Shown here piece after piece: positions 1 to 8,425 of a DNA stretch of 64,000 bases. The first letter of the stretch is position 1. The number at the start of each line of letters is the position of its first letter. The translations under genes and the position numbers were made by a program. Origin of the DNA: CAIWHR01 sp963788185 (GTDB lineage: Bacteria; Pseudomonadota; Gammaproteobacteria; Burkholderiales; Casimicrobiaceae); NCBI GenBank assembly GCA_963788185.1, contig CAWBGE010000021.1, forward strand, positions 1 to 64,000. The letters are read 5' to 3'. Under the pieces are notes generated by a model. It saw only the letters and a list, made by a program, of their open reading frames with translations, searched no databases and was not told the DNA's origin.

Positions 1-575
1 CCGCACGACACCCGGGACAATCTGGAAACTTCGGGAAAGTGCAGCAGAGAGGCGCGATTATACATCGAAAACAGGACGCGTCAACACCTGTTTTATGTCT
101 GTCTTACATCCGCTTCAAAATTCTGCGCGCACGCCTCCGGCCACCCATCCAACGAACCCATCCGCTCGACTGCCGCGACGATCTCTACGGCGCCCCACTT
201 GTGGCACCGGAACAAAACTTGCGTCAACACTTTGCAAGGGAACCCGGCGAACTGCCCCGAATCGGGCCTCGCCTCCCCGGTAGCGCCGGGCCGACGCGAC
301 AGCCAAAGGCCACCCGCCGAGGAAAAACATGACACAGATCAAACTATTTCACACTTCCACGGCGGCTTGTCTTCACAATGGGCATGAAATGCCGGTGTCA
401 TCGCCGCTGCGCCCTGTTCCGCTGGCGGGCTTTGCCCACTCAAGATGCCGAATCGCGCCGGAATCCTCTGCCGCGCGGCGTCACTATTGACAGAATCGGG
501 CAGTCGCCACCACGCCCTGCTCATGTCCAAGTCATAATTCGTCGACTATAGGCCAGTTCGGAACGAAAGCGTCCC
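1..575. other. 5' non-coding stretch upstream of the metalloprotease
   Basis: I see no convincing gene here. All open frames are short, overlap each other on both strands and lack recognisable protein features. It presumably holds the promoter of the protease gene that starts at 576. A TTGACA hexamer lies at 487-492 but has no matching -10 box at 16-18 bp, so I do not call it. No hairpin with a T-run, tRNA or repeat was found. Confidence 0.5.
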
Positions 576-2276
576 ATGAACCACATTCTTGTGACTCTCA
601 GGTCAAGCTGCGCCGGCCTTCTGGCCTTGCTGATCATCGGTTCCGCCATCACCGCATGTCCTGCAACCGCGGCGGAGACGCCCCCGGCGCTCTTTTCGCC
701 GCTGCCGGCGGACGGCGCCGCGAAGGGTCGCCTCGCCGAGAAAAGCGCCGCGGTGAAACCGCACATTGCGCGACAGCGTGCAGTGGGCGTCAATCTCAAG
801 CACCTCGAACCGCAGGCAGGACGGCGCAACCTCGCACTGACCGTCGAACTGTTCGACGGCGTCGCATTGCTGGCCGACCTGGACCGGGTCGAGATCCGCA
901 GTGCGCAGAGTTATTCGTGGTTCGGAAAGGTTCGCGGCCTCCCGAACAGTCGCGCGACGTTGACAGTCGTCGATGGAATACTCGCCGGGAATCTGATTCT
1001 CCTCGACGACTGGCACCGGCTCAAGGGGAGCTATCAGGTCCAGTACGTGGAAGACGGACTCTACCTTCTGGAGGAACTCGACACATCCGCGTTTCCTTCT
1101 GATCATCCGCCCGGAATCGACCTGCGACCGCCGATTCCGCCGATGCGCCTCGATGCGCCTGCGCCAAAGGGCGATGAGAAGGCCGGCCCCGTCACCATCG
1201 ACGTGATGGTGGTTTACAGCAATGAAACGGCGACGGCCGCGGGCAGCGCCATCGGCGCCCAGATTCAGGCGGCCGTCGATTCCGCAAATACGATCTATGC
1301 CAACAGCAGTGTCAACGCCCGGCTGCGCCTCGTCCATGCAGCGCCCGCCAACTACAATCAAAGCGGCAACTTCAATACCGACCTGAGTCGCCTTACGAGC
1401 ACCAGCGATGGCGTGATGGACAACGTCCACGCCATGCGCGACGCCTACGGTGCCGATCTGGTGAGCCTCTGGGTCGAAACCAGTCAATACTGCGGCCTCG
1501 GATGGATTGGGCCGTATGCATCCTATGGCTTCACCGTCGTCAATCGCGGTTGTGCAACCGGCAATTCGACCTTTGCCCACGAGCTGGGGCACAACATGGG
1601 GGCGCTGCATGACCCCTATGTGGATCCGAGCACCAGCCCCTTCAGCTACGGCCACGGCCTCGTGAATCTCGTCGCACGCTGGCGCACGGTGATGGCCTAC
1701 AACGATCAGTGCGCCGCCACGGCGCCCAATACCAGCTGCACCCGCATTCCGTATTTTTCCAACCCGAATCTCACCTACGGCAGCGCCCCGCTCGGCACCG
1801 CCGCAGCCGGCACCACCCCCACTTCCGACAACGCGCGCGTGCACAACAACGTCGCGGCGACCGTTGCCACCTTTCGCCCGACAGTCGTCGGTGCGCAATG
1901 CACGTACACGCTGTCGCCGACGACGGCATCGCCTACCTCCACCGGAGGTGCCGCGACCGTCACGGTGACGACGCAGACCGGTTGCGCCTGGACAGCCGCC
2001 AGCAGCGCATCGTGGCTGACCCTCTCCGGTGCGACGAGCGGCAGCGGCAGCGGGACCGTCAACTATGCGACGAGCGCCAATACCGGCGCCGCGCGGACCG
2101 GGACGCTCACCATCGGCGGCAACACGGTCACCGTCACGCAGGCAGCGCTGGTCTGCAGCTACACGCTTTCACCCGCCAGCGGCTCGTTCACGGCAGCGGC
2201 CGGAAGCGGGACCGTGACCGATCGACTTCGCCGACCGGCTGCGCGTGGACGGCGACCAGCAGCGCGTCGTGGCTGA
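576..2276 (+). CDS. Secreted reprolysin-like (M12B-type) zinc metalloprotease, N-terminal part of a frameshifted gene
   Basis: Residues 1-33 form a Sec signal peptide ending near ATAA. After a pro-region, the catalytic domain covers about residues 205-430. It carries the metzincin zinc motif HELGHNMGALHD, with H335, H339 and H345 as zinc ligands and E336 as catalytic base, and a Met-turn at M373 in VMAYND. This is the reprolysin/peptidyl-Asp-metalloendopeptidase type, so an extracellular endopeptidase is expected. The first BACON unit starts near residue 442. The frame leaves the BACON pattern after GSGTVT (about 2219) and ends in an Arg-rich tail at 2276, while the pattern resumes in another frame to 4702. 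I therefore read 576-4702 as one gene of about 1,375 codons with an indel near 2220. Protease assignment is firm; whether the break is real or a sequencing error is unknown. Confidence 0.85.
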   Translation: MNHILVTLRSSCAGLLALLIIGSAITACPATAAETPPALFSPLPADGAAKGRLAEKSAAVKPHIARQRAVGVNLKHLEPQAGRRNLALTVELFDGVALLADLDRVEIRSAQSYSWFGKVRGLPNSRATLTVVDGILAGNLILLDDWHRLKGSYQVQYVEDGLYLLEELDTSAFPSDHPPGIDLRPPIPPMRLDAPAPKGDEKAGPVTIDVMVVYSNETATAAGSAIGAQIQAAVDSANTIYANSSVNARLRLVHAAPANYNQSGNFNTDLSRLTSTSDGVMDNVHAMRDAYGADLVSLWVETSQYCGLGWIGPYASYGFTVVNRGCATGNSTFAHELGHNMGALHDPYVDPSTSPFSYGHGLVNLVARWRTVMAYNDQCAATAPNTSCTRIPYFSNPNLTYGSAPLGTAAAGTTPTSDNARVHNNVAATVATFRPTVVGAQCTYTLSPTTASPTSTGGAATVTVTTQTGCAWTAASSASWLTLSGATSGSGSGTVNYATSANTGAARTGTLTIGGNTVTVTQAALVCSYTLSPASGSFTAAAGSGTVTDRLRRPAARGRRPAARRG

Positions 2277-3170
2277 CCGTGACGACGGGTGCATCCGGCT
2301 CCGGCAACGGCACGGTGACCTACGCCGCCACCGCGAATACCGGCACGACCCGCAGCGCGAATCTCACCGTCGGCGGCAAGACGTTCACGGTCACGCAGGC
2401 GACGGGCTGCACGTACGCGGTGTCGCCGACCAGCATCTCGGCTGCGGCAACCGCGGCCGGCGGAACCGTCGCGATGACGTCGGGGTCGGGCTGCACGTGG
2501 ACGGCGGCCAGCAGCGCGTCGTGGCTGACGGTGAGCTCGGGCACGACCGGCTCCGGCAGCGGCAGCGTCGGTTACTCCACGACGGCCAACACCGGCGCAG
2601 CACGTACGGCCACGCTGACGATCGGCGGCAAGACGGTCTCGGTGACGCAGGCAGCCGTGGCGTGCAGCTACGCGCTTTCACCGGCCAGCGGCTCGTTCAC
2701 GGCAGCGGCCGGCAGCGGCACCGTCACGATGACCGCACCAACGGGCTGCGCTTGGACGGCAACCAGCAGCGTGTCGTGGCTGACCGTGAGCACGGGTGCG
2801 TCGGGGTCGGGGAATGGGACGGTCACCTACGCCGCGACCGCGAACACAGGTGTCGCTCGCACCGCGAATCTCACCGTCGGCGGCAAGACGTTTGCGGTCA
2901 CGCAGGCGACCGGCTGCACGTACGCGGTGTCGCCCTCGAACATTTCTGCAGCCGCGACCGCGAGTAGTGGAACCGTCGCGGTCACCTCGGGGTCAGGGTG
3001 CACGTGGACCGCAACCAGCAATGCGTCGTGGTTGACCGTCAGTTCGGGAGCGTCAGGATCCGGCAACGGTGCCGTGGGCTATTCCGCAAGCGCCAACACG
3101 GGTGTTGCGCGGACGGCCGTGCTTACCGTCGGCGGCAAGACGGTCAGCGTTGCACAGTCAGCGGCCCCCG
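1899..3170 (+). repeat. Five tandem BACON-domain units of about 255 bp
   Basis: Units begin at conserved Cys codons at 1899, 2154, 2408, 2663 and 2915. The spacings are 255, 254, 255 and 252 bp. All are multiples of three except the second, so unit 2 has probably lost one base; this is the frameshift of the host gene. Units 2 and 4 resemble each other most (CSYxLSPASGSF), as do units 3 and 5 (CTYAVSP), which suggests duplication of a two-unit block. Confidence 0.8.
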
Positions 3171-4702
3171 TAGCGATCGCCCCTCCCTCGGGCACCAATG
3201 TGGCGCTGGCGAGCGCGGGGGCGGTGGCGTCGGCGTCGAGCACGCACAGCGCAGGATTCGCAGCCGACGCCGTCAACAACGGCGAGCGTGCGGGTCTCAA
3301 CCCCGGCAACGGTGGCTATTGGAATGACGGAACCATTTCCTCATTCCCGGACTGGGTCCAGATCGATTTCGACGGCGCCAAGTCCATCGATCGCGTCGCA
3401 ATCTATTCGGTACAGGACAACTACACCGCGCCGACTGAGCCCACCGACACCCAGACCTTTACCCGTTACGGCATCACCGACTTCACCGTCCAAGGCTGGA
3501 ACGGCTCGGCCTGGGTCACCCTCGGCACCGTGACCGGCAACAACCTCGTCAAGCGAACCGTATCCTTCCCCGCTTTTGCCACCGATCGGATTCGCATCAA
3601 CGTCACTGGCGCTACCAACGGCGTCTGGTCCCGCATCACCGAAATCGAAGCCTGGGGGTTGTCAATCGGTGCGCAACCGTCCAACGTCGCGCTGGCGAGC
3701 GCGGGGGCGGTGACGTCGGCGTCGAGCACGCACAGCGCAGGATTCGCAGCCGACGCCGTCAACAACGGCGAGCGTGCGGGTCTCAACCCCGGCAACGGTG
3801 GCTATTGGAATGACGGAACCATTTCCTCATTCCCGGACTGGGTCCAGATCGATTTCGACGGCGCCAAGTCCATCGATCGCGTCGCAATCTATTCGGTACA
3901 GGACAACTACACCGCGCCGACTGAGCCCACCGACACCCAGACCTTTACCCGTTACGGCATCACCGACTTCACCGTCCAGGGCTGGAACGGCTCGGCCTGG
4001 GTCACCCTCGGCACCGTGACCGGCAACAACCTCGTCAAGCGAACCGTATCCTTCCCCGCTTTTGCCACCGATCGGATTCGCATCAACGTCACTGGCGCTA
4101 CCAACGGCGTCTGGTCCCGCATCACCGAAATCGAAGCCTGGGGGTTGTCAATCGGTGCGCAACCGTCCAACGTCGCGCTGGCGAGCGCGGGGGCGGTGAC
4201 GTCGGCGTCGAGCACGCACAGCGCAGGATTCGCAGCCGACGCCGTCAACAACGGCGAGCGTGCGGGTCTCAACCCCGGCAACGGTGGCTATTGGAATGAC
4301 GGAACCATTTCCTCATTCCCGGACTGGGTCCAGATCGATTTCGACGGCGCCAAGTCCATCGATCGCGTCGCAATCTATTCGGTACAGGACAACTACACCG
4401 CGCCGACTGAGCCCACCGACACCCAGACCTTTACCCGTTACGGCATCACCGACTTCACCGTCCAGGGCTGGAACGGCTCGGCCTGGGTCACCCTCGGCAC
4501 CGTGACCGGCAACAACCTCGTCAAGCGAACCGTATCCTTCCCCGCTTTTGCCACCGATCGGATTCGCATCAACGTCACTGGCGCTACCAACGGCGTCTGG
4601 TCCCGCATCACCGAAATCGAAGCCTGGGGGTTGTCAATCGGTGCGCAACCGTCCAACGTCGCGCTGGCGAGCGCGGGGGCGGTGACGTCGGCGTCGAGTT
4701 GA
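2222..4702 (+). CDS. BACON and F5/8-type-C (discoidin-like) repeat region, C-terminal part of the same metalloprotease gene
   Basis: This frame has no start of its own that would give a sensible protein. It directly continues the BACON unit broken in the preceding frame and has no signal peptide. It contains the rest of unit 2 and BACON units 3-5 (about 2408-3170), recognisable by repeated CxWTAxSSASWL and GxxTVxVTQ patterns. Three 162-residue copies of an F5/8-type-C-like beta-sandwich follow (3197-4654), with signatures such as PDWVQIDFDG near the middle and RITEIEAWG at the end. Such modules usually bind carbohydrate or cell surfaces, so they would tether the protease to glycans. The frame stops at 4702, 44 bp into a fourth copy, which is abruptly truncated. 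Confidence 0.75.
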   Translation, partial: STSPTGCAWTATSSASWLTVTTGASGSGNGTVTYAATANTGTTRSANLTVGGKTFTVTQATGCTYAVSPTSISAAATAAGGTVAMTSGSGCTWTAASSASWLTVSSGTTGSGSGSVGYSTTANTGAARTATLTIGGKTVSVTQAAVACSYALSPASGSFTAAAGSGTVTMTAPTGCAWTATSSVSWLTVSTGASGSGNGTVTYAATANTGVARTANLTVGGKTFAVTQATGCTYAVSPSNISAAATASSGTVAVTSGSGCTWTATSNASWLTVSSGASGSGNGAVGYSASANTGVARTAVLTVGGKTVSVAQSAAPVAIAPPSGTNVALASAGAVASASSTHSAGFAADAVNNGERAGLNPGNGGYWNDGTISSFPDWVQIDFDGAKSIDRVAIYSVQDNYTAPTEPTDTQTFTRYGITDFTVQGWNGSAWVTLGTVTGNNLVKRTVSFPAFATDRIRINVTGATNGVWSRITEIEAWGLSIGAQPSNVALASAGAVTSASSTHSAGFAADAVNNGERAGLNPGNGGYWNDGTISSFPDWVQIDFDGAKSIDRVAIYSVQDNYTAPTEPTDTQTFTRYGITDFTVQGWNGSAWVTLGTVTGNNLVKRTVSFPAFATDRIRINVTGATNGVWSRITEIEAWGLSIGAQPSNVALASAGAVTSASSTHSAGFAADAVNNGERAGLNPGNGGYWNDGTISSFPDWVQIDFDGAKSIDRVAIYSVQDNYTAPTEPTDTQTFTRYGITDFTVQGWNGSAWVTLGTVTGNNLVKRTVSFPAFATDRIRINVTGATNGVWSRITEIEAWGLSIGAQPSNVALASAGAVTSASS
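3197..4698 (+). repeat. 486-bp tandem repeat, three full copies plus a 44-bp stub
   Basis: Copies start at 3197, 3683 and 4169, and a fourth starts at 4655 but diverges after 4698. Copies 2 and 3 look identical at DNA level. Copy 1 differs at only a few bases, mainly in its first 40 bp and at one A/G around 3496. Each unit encodes one complete 162-residue F5/8-type-C domain. Identity at silent sites means very recent amplification or gene conversion. The fourth copy is cut off and followed by about 100 bp of unrelated non-coding sequence. Confidence 0.92.
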
Positions 4703-4804
4703 GTTGTTTTGAGCCAATACGCTGGTGCTGGTGCGTCACGCCTCCGCTTGACCAAGCAGAAATCGCACCCGGCCATCTGGCCCGAGATAGAGTGAGGCTG
4801 CAGG

Positions 4805-6076
4805 TCAGATAAGCTCGCGGTAGACCTCGATGGTTCGCCGCGCGCAGGTGTGCCAATCCGCGTTCCGTGCGCGCGTCCGGCGCGCCTCCGCCCCGGCCGA
4901 GCGCGCGGCTTCGTCGACCGCCCGGATCATGGCCGCCGCCATCGCGTCGGCATCGCGCGACTGGACGAATTCCGCAAGGTCGCCCGCCACCTCGTGGAAC
5001 ACCGGAAGATCGCTGGCCACGACGGGCAACCCGGCACCGAGCGCTTCGAGGACCGGCAAGCCATATCCTTCGCCGAGCGAAGGGAACACGAATGCCCCGG
5101 CGCCCGCATAGAGATCTCGCAGTGCAGACGAGCTCACGTAGTTCAACCAGACGCATCGGCCGCCCGGTGTACGACGGCAAAGGTCATCGCGAAGCGACTC
5201 CGCACCCCAACCGTATTTCCCGACGACCACCAGCTGGCGATTGCCAGCGACATGAGGCGGCAACCGGTCGTACGCAGCAAGCAGCGTTTGGAGATTCTTG
5301 CGCGGCTGCAGCGTGCCGACGAAGAGAAAGTACCCCGCGGCAAGCCCCCAGGCGGCGAGCGTCTCCTGAACCTGCTCCGGCGGCGGTTCATCCAGCCATC
5401 GCGGATCAATCCCGAGTGGCACGACGCGTATCCGCGTTTCGGGAATGCCATAGTGCTCGACGAGTTCGGGTACGGCAGACTGCGAGATCGCAATCACCCG
5501 ATCGGCGCGTGCGACGCTTGAGCGCAACAACCAGTTCTTGAGTCGACGCAAACGTGCGCTCGCCCATTCTGGCCGCGCCAAGGGAATGGCGTCGTAAATC
5601 GTCGCGACGACCGGCGTCTGTCGAAACGCCGGCACCATGTAGTCGGTCACGTGGTATATCCCGATCGATTCCTCGACCCGTGATCCCCCGGGCGTCGCCA
5701 TGCCGGTCAATGCCGTCGCCGCGAGGCCCAGCGCAAGCGGAAGTCGAAAAGATGGCGTAGGCGGGGGCGACGCCCGTCGCAACCACTCTTCCGGAGTCGG
5801 CGCACCAACCCGTGACACGCGCACTCCGAGCGCTACGAGCTCTCGCTCAAGGGCGCGCGTATAGATCCCAATGCCGTCGAGCTGGCCTTCACCACGGCCA
5901 GCATCGAGAACGCTGCCACCCAAGCCGATGATGGGAAGCCCTTCAACCGAGAGTCCACCCGTTGGCATGAGTTGCGCGGACGAGGCGCTGATTTCCACTA
6001 GGACGTCCCTGCATGATGCCCGCTCGGGCTGCGCACTCCAGGCAGAGCCGGCACCCGCGTCATTCACGTCGGACAC
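4805..6076 (-). CDS. GT4-family glycosyltransferase (GT-B fold)
   Basis: The 423-residue protein has the two-lobed GT-B pattern. The N-lobe carries GEGQLDGIGIYTRALERE, typical of the acceptor-side glycine loop. The C-lobe begins around residue 240 with YFLFVGTLQPRKN and ends with the EGYGLPVLEALGAGLPVVAS nucleotide-sugar site, with the EX7E glutamates. It should be a cytoplasmic or membrane-associated retaining enzyme adding a sugar to a surface glycan; the sugar cannot be told. The start is a GTG three bases after the stop of the upstream FkbM gene, so the pair is one transcript. An internal ATG at 5968 is an alternative start because the first 36 residues look unstructured. Confidence 0.85.
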   Translation of the reverse strand: MSDVNDAGAGSAWSAQPERASCRDVLVEISASSAQLMPTGGLSVEGLPIIGLGGSVLDAGRGEGQLDGIGIYTRALERELVALGVRVSRVGAPTPEEWLRRASPPPTPSFRLPLALGLAATALTGMATPGGSRVEESIGIYHVTDYMVPAFRQTPVVATIYDAIPLARPEWASARLRRLKNWLLRSSVARADRVIAISQSAVPELVEHYGIPETRIRVVPLGIDPRWLDEPPPEQVQETLAAWGLAAGYFLFVGTLQPRKNLQTLLAAYDRLPPHVAGNRQLVVVGKYGWGAESLRDDLCRRTPGGRCVWLNYVSSSALRDLYAGAGAFVFPSLGEGYGLPVLEALGAGLPVVASDLPVFHEVAGDLAEFVQSRDADAMAAAMIRAVDEAARSAGAEARRTRARNADWHTCARRTIEVYRELI

Positions 6077-6079
6077 GAG

Positions 6080-7060
6080 CTATGGACCACTGGCAATCAA
6101 TGAAGCCTTCTCCTTCGGCAAAAACAACAGATCCTCGATTCGCACGTGATCGCCCCAATGGTCGATCAGGTCACGTCGCGCATCGACCGCGACAATCTCG
6201 CAACTCACCTTGTCGAGCCGGTAGATGAGATAGTTCATTGCCGCGATCCACTCAAGATATTCGGCCGGAGCAATGCCGGAAACGCGTTGTATCATTTCGT
6301 GGCTGAACTCGTTGATGATCGCCGGGCGACTTCGGGCGATCAGTTCCTTCCCGCCCTTCAGACAACGGTACTCGGCACCCTCGACGTCGATCTTGATCAG
6401 GTCGACGACTGGCAAATCGAAGCCATCGAGTGTGAAAACGGGGACCACGCTGCCATGACCGTGCAGCGAAATGAACTCCTGCGTCACGAACCCGCCGTTC
6501 GAGCCTATATGTGTTGAAAAGTATGCCCAGCCGGGCTCATCCGCGAGCGCACACGGCACCAAGCGCACGTTGCGCAGGCCATTGCGCTCGCACCCCATCA
6601 GTATCAATCGACAGTTCTCGGAATTCGGCTCGAACGCATAGCACTTGCCCTGCTCGCCGATCAGCGTTGCGAGCAAGAGCGTGTGATAGCCCACGTTTGC
6701 TCCAATGTCCAAGACCACGCTGCCCGCTCGACACACTCGACGGAAGCATGCTGCCAAGTGCGCTTCCCAGTGCCCGGACGAGGCACCGGGCACCGAAACG
6801 GAAATGTCATGCCGATCGACTGGGCACTCGATCTCGTTGACGCGCAAAAAACCGACGTCGCCAGGCGAAAACCGTACGACGATCGGCGTCGGAAATGTCT
6901 GCCGGTCAAGTGCCATGGTCACTGCGCGGGCATCAGCCATCGTCTCCACGACCTTCTTGCCCAGGAGATCCTGAAGCCAGCTCTGAACCTCTGCGGTAAG
7001 GTGCGCGTTCTCTCCATAAACGAGTCGCAGAAAGTCGGCCAAGGGAATTGCCAAGGTCAT
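6080..7060 (-). CDS. FkbM-family SAM-dependent methyltransferase
   Basis: The protein has 326 residues. The class I Rossmann SAM site VVLDIGANVGYHT is followed by CYAFEPNSENCRL, and VDLIKIDVEGAEYRCLKGG gives the DVEGAE motif characteristic of the FkbM family. These enzymes O-methylate sugars or small molecules and are common in polysaccharide loci. The first ~100 residues before the SAM site look like an accessory domain. It is the first gene of a two-gene minus-strand unit with the GT4 gene, and the ABC-exporter operon diverges from it. The ATG at 7060 has no strong ribosome-binding site. The substrate is presumably a sugar residue of the surface glycan (inference). Confidence 0.82.
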   Translation of the reverse strand: MTLAIPLADFLRLVYGENAHLTAEVQSWLQDLLGKKVVETMADARAVTMALDRQTFPTPIVVRFSPGDVGFLRVNEIECPVDRHDISVSVPGASSGHWEAHLAACFRRVCRAGSVVLDIGANVGYHTLLLATLIGEQGKCYAFEPNSENCRLILMGCERNGLRNVRLVPCALADEPGWAYFSTHIGSNGGFVTQEFISLHGHGSVVPVFTLDGFDLPVVDLIKIDVEGAEYRCLKGGKELIARSRPAIINEFSHEMIQRVSGIAPAEYLEWIAAMNYLIYRLDKVSCEIVAVDARRDLIDHWGDHVRIEDLLFLPKEKASLIASGP

Positions 7061-7639
7061 GATGTGTCCATGAAAGAAGACCAGTTAGTCACTTTCGACC
7101 AGAGCTGCTCGGATGGAATCGGGAGCCCAGACGTCGCGCTGCACACCTGCCGATGCAGCGGGTCCTGGTGAAATCTCAATATAAACGGAAGCGGGCTGGT
7201 CGTACCCCGGCAACGAAAGGCGACAGCAACGATTGCCGGCGCTGCGGTGGACGCGCCACGTTGGGAAGCCCCATCCTTGCCGCTCGGACACGCTCGGCTT
7301 TCACTGTGGCCGTCAAGCGGCCTCGACACAGCGCCTGGAAAGTCCACCACCGCTTCCGGGCACAGACGGCCGCGTCATTTATGATGATATCATTTGAAAG
7401 TTTCCGTTTGAATGCGGAGCCGGGGACAGTGTCCCCTCGATGAGCGCAGCATTTGCAGGACTCCGAGAGAACGCAAGTTCTTCGCGCCATTTTCGAAGTA
7501 GCGCGCCGTCGGCGATGGGTCGGGCCGCTTTTCTGGTGCCGCTTGTCCCGCGGGCGACTGTTCTCCTCGCCGTTGCCTCCCGCTGCTTTCACGTCGGCGT
7601 GAGGCTAAAGACCATCGCACAAATTGTAGGGTCAGCCTG
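7061..7639. other. Divergent intergenic region between FkbM gene and exporter operon
   Basis: No credible gene. The stretch must hold promoters for both divergent units. It contains an AT-rich block around 7376-7412 with the palindrome ATGATATCAT (7384-7393) and, close by, an inverted repeat GGGGAC-agt-GTCCCC (7422-7436). Either could be a regulatory site, but I cannot assign a regulator. No JUMPstart/ops element was recognised. Confidence 0.4.
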
Positions 7640-8425
7640 ATGCTGCACTCGCTTTGGAACTATCGCGGCTTCGTTGCAAGCAGCATTCGGCGCGAATTGC
7701 GCATGCGCTACGCCGGCAGCGCGCTCGGCGCTGCATGGCAAATCCTGAGCCCGTTAGCCTTGATCTTGATCTACACCATCGTGTTCGCGGAACTGATGCG
7801 CACACGGCTTACGGGCGTCGAGGATCGTTTCGGCTACGCGATATTCGTCTGCTCCGGCCTGCTCGCCTGGAACATGTTCGCGGAGATACTGCTGCGCTCG
7901 CAGGGCATGTTCGTCGAACACGCAAACCTCCTCAAGAAGGCGAGTTTCCCGCGCATTTGCCTGCCAGTGATAGTGGTTGGGAGTGCGGTCAGCAATTTCG
8001 GCATCGTGTATGGCGTTTTTCTCACCTTGCTGCTCGTTTCCGGGCGCTTCCCGGGTCCGGTGTTCCTCTCCGCGGTCCTGCCGCTCGCTTTGCTCGCGCT
8101 TCTCGGTGCCGGTATCGGTACGTTGCTTGGCACCGTGCATGTCTTCTTCCGTGACGTGGGTCAGGTGGTCGGCATCGTGCTGCAGCTCTTATTCTGGCTT
8201 ACGCCCATCGTCTACCCGCTGACGGCGCTGCCCAACCAGTATGCGCAGTGGATCGCCTACAATCCGATCACGCCGATCGTGAAGTCGCTGCAGGAAGTGT
8301 TCGTAAACGGAGTCGCTCCACCGCTCGATGCGCTCATCTTTCCCTTCGCCGTATGCACCCTCGTGTCCCTGGCCGCATGGGCCGTGTTCAAACGGCAGTC
8401 GCCTTTCGTCGTGGACGAACTTTGA
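7640..8425 (+). CDS. wzm: ABC-2 type polysaccharide exporter, membrane subunit (Wzm-like)
   Basis: The 261-residue protein is of typical Wzm/TagG size. It has an amphipathic N-terminus (FVASSIRRELRMRYAGSALG) and six predicted membrane spans, with the usual AAWQILSPLALILIY and YNPITPIVKSLQEVFV segments of the ABC-2 polysaccharide-export family. It forms the inner-membrane channel that carries an undecaprenyl-linked glycan to the periplasm. It is the first gene of a plus-strand operon, and its TGA overlaps the TTG start of the ATPase (TTGA). The start is the ATG at 7640 with a weak AGGG upstream. The glycan (O-antigen or capsule) is not known. Confidence 0.9.
   Translation: MLHSLWNYRGFVASSIRRELRMRYAGSALGAAWQILSPLALILIYTIVFAELMRTRLTGVEDRFGYAIFVCSGLLAWNMFAEILLRSQGMFVEHANLLKKASFPRICLPVIVVGSAVSNFGIVYGVFLTLLLVSGRFPGPVFLSAVLPLALLALLGAGIGTLLGTVHVFFRDVGQVVGIVLQLLFWLTPIVYPLTALPNQYAQWIAYNPITPIVKSLQEVFVNGVAPPLDALIFPFAVCTLVSLAAWAVFKRQSPFVVDEL

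Noticed and set aside
487..492. TTGACA as -35 box for the metalloprotease gene
   Set aside because: No -10-like hexamer occurs at 16-18 bp spacing; single hexamers are common by chance.
603..1898. Long open frame opposite the metalloprotease
   Set aside because: It is the antisense of a well-supported gene, is Arg/Gly/Ala-rich without domains, and arises from GC-rich third positions.
4703..4804. Insertion element at the broken end of the repeat array
   Set aside because: Only about 100 bp, with no terminal inverted repeats, target duplication or transposase.
7384..7436. ATGATATCAT palindrome and GGGGAC-GTCCCC inverted repeat as operators
   Set aside because: Too short to link to any regulator; mentioned only in the intergenic entry.
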